NCBI GenBank assembly: GCA_026874595.1
Contig: CM049316.1
Span: 63,531,176 to 63,595,175, forward strand
Direction of reading: 5' to 3'
DNA from: Sipunculus nudus
Lineage: Eukaryota; Annelida; Sipuncula; Golfingiida; Sipunculidae
DNA length: 64,000 bases
In this document: one piece after another, positions 56,401 to 64,000 of the stretch
Layout of the letters: every line of letters starts with the position of its first letter
Position numbering within the stretch: position 1 is the first letter of the stretch
Position numbers and translations under genes: made by a program
The notes under the pieces: model-generated
The model's input: the letters and a program-made list of their open reading frames with translations, nothing else
Told to the model about the DNA's origin: nothing
Database searches by the model: none

Positions 56401-58165
56401 CTCCCTACTAAGTTAACCTTTGCACTCACTGCTTATGGATGCACAAATTAACTTAATAAAACTGTGAATTTTTGGCAAATGTCAACTTAATACATGTACA
56501 ACAAATATAACTGACATTTCCTTAATGCACACCTTTGTTCATGGGGCTGTTTTCAGGATCTCCTGAATGACCAACTGATCCAAATAAAGACATGTATCTA
56601 TGTTATGTTTTTTTTTAGCATAAATGGTCTGATTATCAAATAAAAAAACAGGAAGCAATGTATTAAAAAAAATCTCCTCAGTAATTACCTTCAGAGAGTA
56701 ATATTAATGTAAGGCACTTTGTAGAATTTTATTTTCTTCAACTCCAAATTAATAGTAAAAGCACATAATGTGATCATTATATTCAGGAAGCATGGTTAGC
56801 CTTTTTTTGTTAATTACAACAATTCTTAAACATTTACAAAAAATTTATCAGGCGACCAATTGATACAAATATGAAGACATTTTATTCAGAGAGATAAACT
56901 GAATTTGTAATTATCTCATCCTATTACTAGAATTTTGAAGGTTATGATATGTTACATGTTACTTGTAACACATCATAGGAACAACTTGGATAAATTCAAT
57001 AACTAAGAAAAAGTTTTATCACATCATAGGAATAACTGGGATAAATTCAATAACTAAAGAAAGTTTTATATCTTTGTTATTCAAGAAAATTTGAAAATCC
57101 TTTCACAGCTATGGAAATGGTAATTATTACATAAGGTTACTTTCTGGAAAGGGAAGCACTTGTAATGTCTAGTTACACATGCACACTCATATGATATAAT
57201 GTTGTGTGTCATTTACATTACTGATATTTCAGAATTCTGGCAACATCACTATTTAATCCTGATTGACAATATATTAATAATTTTTAAGCTTTATTGAGCA
57301 AAGAACATAAGTTTCAAGTTTAGTTTAAAAGACACTGAACAGTGTTTATCAAGACCCCCTTGATTTAAATTGCCAGAAAAAATCATCAGGCAGGTAACCT
57401 GTTAAAGAGAGTTTATAATGTTCCCTCTTCCTCACAAAACTTTTCATTCAAAGTTCAACAAGAGTGCTGTTTTAAAAAAAATGGAGGAATTTGGTATTAT
57501 TAAAAAAAAAATTTGATATCTGAAAAAAATATATAATTTGTTGGCTTTAAAAAAATTCCCATTGGTGTTCAATGGATACCAGTCCTATCATCATTACTTG
57601 TAAGCACTCGCTCAGATTCTCAGCCAAGGAGATGTGATGCAAAATTCCACTTTCAGTCACACCTCATTTATATCTTATCAGTTGATCAGGGCTGCAGTAT
57701 CACTGGTGTCCAGTGCTGGCAGGTCTGAACTCTGGACCTAGTCAGCCTGAAGTATGTGCATGCACAGCTAAGCCAGTTTCCAGCCCTTACAGACACACAT
57801 CTTGTGTTCGGACTGGGACAGAATATTTTCTGGCTTGGTTCAGACTTGCAAGCAATATTTCTTATCTGTCTGTCTGTCTTTCAGATAAATATTCATGAAC
57901 AGCTTATTGAAAACAGTTTATCACACTAATTATACCACAATTAAGGGAATTTTACAGTTTTTTAACAGTCATTTCATTCCATGACACAGTGTATCATAGT
58001 GATTGGCTGATTATCAATTAAAATCGATTGCAAATTTTTGCTCATAGCTTAAGGCTTTGTGAAGGGGAAATTAATGTATACAACCTGAACTAGAGAAAAG
58101 TCTGCATTTACCAAAAAAACTTAATTGTTAAGTTACTTAGTTAGAATTATGACATTATATATTAG
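56401..58165. other. AT-rich sequence, no gene seen
   Basis: Contains two near-identical 50-bp blocks at about 56960-57065 (ACATCATAGGAA..ATAAATTCAATAACTAA). No exon was recognised. Confidence 0.5.
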
Positions 58166-58179
58166 CCTGAATGTAGGGT

Positions 58180-58275
58180 AGTACCAGATGTTTTGGACAC
58201 AGACGTTTTGGACTAGGACATTTCAGACTAGGATGTTTGGGACTGGGATATTTAGGACAGGCCTTTTTGCAAGGG
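58180..58275 (+). repeat. Short array of GGACTAGGA words
   Basis: About six diverged copies of a 17-bp word such as GTTTTGGACTAGGACAT. The same words start the repeat at about 31365. Confidence 0.7.
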
Positions 58276-58551
58276 AGGATGTTTTGGACAGATGAAAATT
58301 ATTACCATGAAGTAACCTTTTAATTATGAGTTTAAGTGTATCAGTGTACCCATATGTTTATTGGTATAATATTTATTTGGCTCCAACAAAGGGGATTAAT
58401 TGGGGATTCATTTTGTGGTATTTGTAAGCAAAAAGATACAGGTTTATCCAGGCAGCTTTTGCAAGAAAACAAACTGTAAAAACTGAGAAAAGAGTGAATC
58501 AGTGACAAGAGAATATTTTTAATGTTTAATAAAACTGTGAAAATAAAAAAA

Positions 58552-59237
58552 TCAGACATCCAAGCTCATATCTTGGGAACCGTTTGACCGATCAGGAAAA
58601 TTTTTTTGCACAAATGTAGCCCTTGCAGAGCTTTATAACATACGCAAAACTGGTGGCGCCACCTGCAGCCATTTTTGCACAGCTCCTGTCTGTTTGTCTG
58701 CCATGGGATAAAATCACTCACATCTCGGCAGTGGTTTGACATATCTGGCTAAAATTTTGCAGGTTTATACATCCCCGACAGCTCTCTTCATTTTATGACA
58801 GGTGGAGCCACCTGCATTCTAGTTTATGCAGCAGACATCCAAGCTCATATCTTGGGAACCGTTTGACCAATTTGGCCAAAGTTTTGCATGTGTATAGTTC
58901 TCACATAGCTCTTTATCATACGCAAAACTGGTGCCGTCACCTGCAACCATTTTTGCTCAGCGTCCATCTGATTGTCTGCCTGGGCTAAAATCACTCATAT
59001 ACATGTAGTGGTTTGACTTATCTGCCTTAAATTTTGCATATGTATACAACTGGGACGGCTTTCTGGATTTTGTGGTAGGGGGGGCAACCTTCATACACAA
59101 TTTGGCTGCAGACATCCATGCCAATATGCAACACTTCACTCTATTTCCCCTTGCCACTTAATCCATGCCTCACTTCACCCGTTCCACTCTGATTTAGGCG
59201 GATACACGTAGTCGCTTGTCGACTACCCGTATTCTAG
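58552..59237 (+). mobile_element. Helitron-like non-autonomous element, complete
   Basis: The 5' end is TC after an A. The 3' end is the 7-bp-stem hairpin GTAGTCG-CTTGT-CGACTAC, then CCGTATT and CTAG, followed by T. This fits Helitron rules (5' TC, 3' hairpin plus CTRR, insertion between A and T, no inverted repeats). The interior holds two units of about 260-290 bp, each beginning GACATCCAAGCTCATATCTT. The partner copy is 38534-39110 (inverted). No Rep/helicase is encoded. Confidence 0.82.
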
Positions 59238-59439
59238 TTAGTTATGTAAGTTGCCGCGTGGTAGCAGTAACGGCACTAAGTGCGACACAGTGGGAGCCGT
59301 TTAATATCTCTGTCAGAGCCATTTCATTGACTGGGCCAGTCTAAGAAATGATGCACCTATATAAATGCTTATTCTATGAAAAATCTTCATAAAAAGTAAA
59401 ATAAATTTTTCTCGAAGGGAAACTTAGTGACAGGCAAAT

Positions 59440-60190
59440 TTTTACAGACTTTTCAGTATTTTTTTGCTATTTTTTAGTTTTATTTATGTTCAGCTACATT
59501 TTGGTACTTTTAGTCTTTTTAAGTATCTTTTAATTACTTTTCAGTTTCTTTTCATCATCAGTAATGTAGGATTATGAGTGTATACAATTTGCTAAGTTAA
59601 CTGACAGTCTAAAACAATTTTTTGTAGTTTTTTGTATTTATTAATTTACAATTTAATACTTTTAAATAACTGTTTGGTTCCTTTTCAGTAATTTTTTTGT
59701 ACTTTTCAGTAACTTTTGGTACTATTCAATGTTCAGCAATACCCACTCTGGACTTACATTTTGGTACTCTTCGGTATTTCTCTGATAACTTTTACATATT
59801 TTTAAAATGCTTTCTTTATGAATATACAGTCCTGAGTCCAATAATATTTTATTCATTGGAGTAACATTACAGTAACTTTTGGTATTTTTCAGTGCCTTTT
59901 TGTTAAATTTTGGTACTTTTCTTTTTCCTATTTATACATTCAGGTACAGCAACACTATAGTATATTTCAGTAATGTTTCAGTAATTTTTTTGGTCCATTA
60001 AACTTGACTGCCTTCTATATATATTCTAAATCATGTATGCACCAATATACTTGTACTTTTTTGCAACTTTTCGGTTCTTTTCTGACTTTTTGGTAACTTT
60101 ACAATACTTCTGAAATATCCGTCAGCTGTATATATTCAAGGTCATGAGTGCAGCAAGACTTCAATATTTTCACTAACTTTTCAGTATTTT
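59440..60190 (+). repeat. T-rich degenerate tandem array
   Basis: Strongly strand-asymmetric. Words such as TTTTCAGTA, TTTTGGTACTTTT and AGTAACTTTT recur throughout, punctuated about every 150-190 bp by a variant of TATTCA..TCATGAGTGCAGCAA. Five or so decayed units. Confidence 0.65.
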
Positions 60191-60624
60191 TTCAGATAGA
60201 CAGGCTGAAGGCATTGCTTGCAAGTCAGAGCAAGCCAGATGTTTAGGTCTGGTTGGCATGTAACTGCCTAAAAAGCTTTACACATGGCCAGACACCAGGC
60301 TGTCCAGGCCCAGATTCATGCAGGTCAACTCTGTAAACCAGTGATACAGCAAGCTGATGAGAAAATAATGAGGTGTGGCTAATTACCAGATGTGCTTGCC
60401 CTGGTCTAGGAAGTAACTTTTCACTCACTTGAAATTTGACCTGCCGCAGTATTTGCTTTCAGTTTCAGGCAAATTGTTGGAAACAGTTTAAATGAATTTA
60501 TCTCTTGTAATTTAATTTGTAAACAGAAAGCTTTTGATCACTGCTCTTTCCAAACTCTTCTAAAATTGAAGAACATTCACAGATTGGATCCACATGGATC
60601 ATGAAGAACATGTGTTATATATAC
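60191..60624. other. Nothing recognised
   Basis: Short minus-strand frame only; no domain or splice evidence. Confidence 0.4.
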
Positions 60625-60702
60625 ATGTATATTGGCTATCCCAGCCCTGACCACCAACAGACTCATGGTATTCATGAAGATAAGCAATGCAGCCAGTGCC
60701 AT
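60625..60702 (-). CDS. Weak candidate for first exon with signal peptide
   Basis: An ATG in good context (GCAATGG) with an in-frame stop just upstream opens MALAALLIFMNTMSLLVVRA, a signal-peptide-like run. A GTATAT donor in phase 0 after codon 26 would join the exon at 55634 in frame. Such short hydrophobic frames arise by chance in AT-rich DNA, so this is only a candidate. Confidence 0.2.
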
Positions 60703-60929
60703 TGCCCTGGCCCCTCACAAGCCAAATTAACTTTGAACTTGACACCCTCACATTTTGTCTCTTGTGTTAAGTCTTATGTAATCAGCCAGTCCAGCCTTCA
60801 CATGAATCTGAGTGCCTCACTTGCCATCCGCTGGATTCTTAAGCCCCATGAGAGAACATTTTATTGATACATGGTGAGGCAGCTTGAGTGTCTTGAAACT
60901 TGCAAGCTTTTTGCTGAGATCTGGATCAA

Positions 60930-62830
60930 CTACATATGTACACCAGAATAATTCTATAATGGAGTCTAGGAAAACATAGTATCTTCAAAACCACTATTAT
61001 TAGAGGTGCAGTCAGATTCTTGTCCTTAGTCTCACAGCAGAAAGCAGCGTAGCAAAGGGAGAGAGCGCAGGAGCTGTGGGCTCTCCTATTCTAAAATCAA
61101 GAATCTACCAAGGCAGAATGAGAATTTCAGCTCTTTCTGGGAAAAATGAGAGTTCCCATTCTTTTCAGAAAAAAAATGAAAATCAATTCATAATATCTCT
61201 TGATTCTCATTTTTCTAAAGAGAAAAAAGAATTCTGTTTTTCCCAGGAACAATTAAAAGGAATTCTCATTTTCCCTAGAACTAAATTAATATGGGATATC
61301 GCTAATACCGATACTTTTGTGTTTGGAGGTAGATTATGCCTGCCTGCCTGAAAAATTGCAGGCAAACAACTAGGGGCCCTGTTCAGCCAATTTACTCAAT
61401 GCAGCTGCTTGTGCACTGAGCATGAAAAAGCTCAGAAATGACATACTGCACTAGAACTTTATCTTGTATCAAGGGACTGGCATTATAATGTAGGGCAAAG
61501 CTACACATGTATGGCCTTTCATTTAGGCCTACAGATAAATGTGAGGTTGTTCATTTAACCTTCCTTGAAGCATACCAAGAATTAATTACAGCCTCAATGG
61601 TGTATATAAGCTGGTATAGTGGGGATGGTCAGATAAGACAGTGCTAATGATTGTCTGGCTGAATCACACTTGCCTGCTTATATGGACTTGAAGCTGTGAT
61701 AGCCAGTGGTATTTCTCCTCCATTTACACAAGAGATTACATTACATTGCCTGCAAACAATTTTGTAAAATATCCATATCCTTAAAAGTATAAATAAGGGT
61801 GGGCATGACACGAATTCATTTCGCTCAGTTAATCCTTTACTACCGCCTTCCTATGCCAATCCTCAAAATTTGTGTTTTTATGAAGAATCATTTAGATTTC
61901 AGTCCTTACTTCTGTTATTATATAAATTCAACGACTATGTATTTTTTCGTCAAGTTAATGAAAAATGGACCACTTATTTCTCCAGGAGAGGTCGAGGTTA
62001 TGGAACTCCCAATCTAAAATTCAATGCTCAATGATTCAAGGCTATGTTTACAAGCAGGAAGTAAAAGCCTCACATTTTTAAAGCATTCCATTCAACTGTC
62101 AAGAGACATTGTTGAGAATCTGCTTCCTAGTTTATGGTGTAGTTTAATATTATTCAACAGATAGGTGATATAAAAGAAATGTCAGTGTTTCATTACAGTC
62201 CCTGCATAAACATCTGCTTCTGGGGAGTACTCAATACTATATATTAAGATCCTCTCCTGAAGTATCATTACAATTTTTCATTCAAAATAATATTCAGTGC
62301 TGATAAAATAATATATATGGTCACTGACGGGAATTCGTCTTTGGCTAATCAGTAAAATGTTTCCAACAGTTCAGAACATTCTTTTCAATGCAAACTCGCT
62401 TAGACATTCAGAGAGGTATATTATTTTAATGGGAATTGAAATTTTTCTAAATATTAAGATAGGCTTTCTACTTTATAATACTGGCAGGTTTAATGCTGCA
62501 TTAGGTCTCAGCTCAATCAGTGTACCAAAATCGAGGTGTCACAATGGTCAATGTCTTTCATGATATTAAATGTACTGATCATTAGAGAATCACCATCATC
62601 TGTGCACCAGAAGGGGTGCACAGTGACCCTTCATATATATATATATATATATATTGGCCTAAATATAATTATTTTTGTATAAATTTTAAATGTAAAAAAT
62701 GGCTCAAGAAAGGGTTTCCTTTATTTTTAAAACCAATAAATATCTTCAGGTTCAGACAAATAACAGTTCAGAGTATTAAGGAAGCATCACAGTGAAAATC
62801 AATGCATCTGGAGAGGAACAAATAACACCA
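60930..62830 (+). repeat. Tandem duplication, unit 1 (1901 bp)
   Basis: Begins CTACATATGTACACCAGAAT. The second unit starts at 62831, immediately after this one. Over the 1170 bp where both copies are visible I saw three differences: T61050/A62951, A61533/G63434 and G61874/T63775. The unit holds an imperfect inverted repeat (about 61112-61285), a short (TA)n tract at 62633-62654, and two open frames that start at GTG, not ATG. Confidence 0.95.
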
Positions 62831-64000
62831 CTACATATGTACACCAGAATAATTCTATAATGGAGTCTAGGAAAACATAGTATCTTCAAAACCACTATTA
62901 TTAGAGGTGCAGTCAGATTCTTGTCCTTAGTCTCACAGCAGAAAGCAGCGAAGCAAAGGGAGAGAGCGCAGGAGCTGTGGGCTCTCCTATTCTAAAATCA
63001 AGAATCTACCAAGGCAGAATGAGAATTTCAGCTCTTTCTGGGAAAAATGAGAGTTCCCATTCTTTTCAGAAAAAAAATGAAAATCAATTCATAATATCTC
63101 TTGATTCTCATTTTTCTAAAGAGAAAAAAGAATTCTGTTTTTCCCAGGAACAATTAAAAGGAATTCTCATTTTCCCTAGAACTAAATTAATATGGGATAT
63201 CGCTAATACCGATACTTTTGTGTTTGGAGGTAGATTATGCCTGCCTGCCTGAAAAATTGCAGGCAAACAACTAGGGGCCCTGTTCAGCCAATTTACTCAA
63301 TGCAGCTGCTTGTGCACTGAGCATGAAAAAGCTCAGAAATGACATACTGCACTAGAACTTTATCTTGTATCAAGGGACTGGCATTATAATGTAGGGCAAA
63401 GCTACACATGTATGGCCTTTCATTTAGGCCTACGGATAAATGTGAGGTTGTTCATTTAACCTTCCTTGAAGCATACCAAGAATTAATTACAGCCTCAATG
63501 GTGTATATAAGCTGGTATAGTGGGGATGGTCAGATAAGACAGTGCTAATGATTGTCTGGCTGAATCACACTTGCCTGCTTATATGGACTTGAAGCTGTGA
63601 TAGCCAGTGGTATTTCTCCTCCATTTACACAAGAGATTACATTACATTGCCTGCAAACAATTTTGTAAAATATCCATATCCTTAAAAGTATAAATAAGGG
63701 TGGGCATGACACGAATTCATTTCGCTCAGTTAATCCTTTACTACCGCCTTCCTATGCCAATCCTCAAAATTTGTTTTTTTATGAAGAATCATTTAGATTT
63801 CAGTCCTTACTTCTGTTATTATATAAATTCAACGACTATGTATTTTTTCGTCAAGTTAATGAAAAATGGACCACTTATTTCTCCAGGAGAGGTCGAGGTT
63901 ATGGAACTCCCAATCTAAAATTCAATGCTCAATGATTCAAGGCTATGTTTACAAGCAGGAAGTAAAAGCCTCACATTTTTAAAGCATTCCATTCAACTGT
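62831..64000 (+). repeat. Tandem duplication, unit 2 (cut by window edge)
   Basis: Equivalent to 60930-62099 at an offset of 1901 bp and about 99.7% identical by eye. The array may continue past the window. Confidence 0.95.

Noticed and set aside
56220-56429. 69-codon minus-strand frame
   Set aside because: Translation of the AGTGA word array; no protein features.
61076-61351. 91-codon open frame present identically in both tandem units (also 62977-63252)
   Set aside because: It begins at GTG, not ATG. Its identity between copies reflects the recent duplication, not selection, and it runs through an inverted repeat that gives low-complexity residues.
61799-62017. 72-codon open frame in both tandem units (also 63700-63918)
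   Set aside because: GTG start, no recognisable domain; one copy already differs (Val/Phe). No splice or promoter evidence.

Overview
The window looks like nuclear DNA of an invertebrate animal, most likely a bivalve mollusc. It is AT-rich, has long (TA)n tracts and very low coding density, and carries intron-split coding sequence with canonical GT/AG junctions. Many dispersed elements end in blocks of the type 'GACGGACGG...CAGCTGAGCTAA', a signature I associate with bivalve genomes. The species cannot be named from the sequence alone. There is no sign of bacterial operons, CRISPR or rRNA.

Two protein-coding loci are well supported. (1) On the minus strand at 9815-11170 lies an intact, single-exon, 451-residue rhodopsin-class GPCR of the biogenic-amine-like type. 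(2) On the minus strand at 36933-55634 lies a split gene. Seven exons join with matching phases into 257 codons plus stop: a Cys/Leu-rich N-terminal piece, one C2H2 zinc finger, a Cys-rich region, one transmembrane helix and a short basic tail. Its start lies upstream; a weak signal-peptide-like first exon sits at 60625-60702. A further possible exon at 50188-50280 would end the protein before the membrane helix. The introns (up to about 6 kb) are packed with repeats.

Nearly everything else is mobile or repetitive. 1-1933: edge copy of a 2.6 kb dispersed family, with further copies at 24999-27629 and 40529-43077 and relatives at 27630-28041, 38351-40346 and 47920-52392. 13615-14066: LINE 3' end. 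14926-16524, 48024-49071 and 53315-54841: three hAT-like non-autonomous elements, two with perfect 8-bp target duplications. 29123-31220: foldback element. 38534-39110 and 58552-59237: Helitron-like elements. 23034, 34353, 43482 and 46520: SINE-like elements, two with perfect 14-16 bp target duplications. Five or more short elements end in GCGGATCC-type termini. 60930-64000: tandem duplication with a 1901-bp period that runs off the window.

No intact transposase, reverse transcriptase or replication protein was found, so the mobile elements here are non-autonomous or decayed. The two genes show no functional link. The items most worth a second look are the apparently lumenal C2H2 finger of the membrane protein and its possible soluble isoform, the cysteine cluster in the GPCR's third loop, and the way several transposons have amplified their own terminal words internally.
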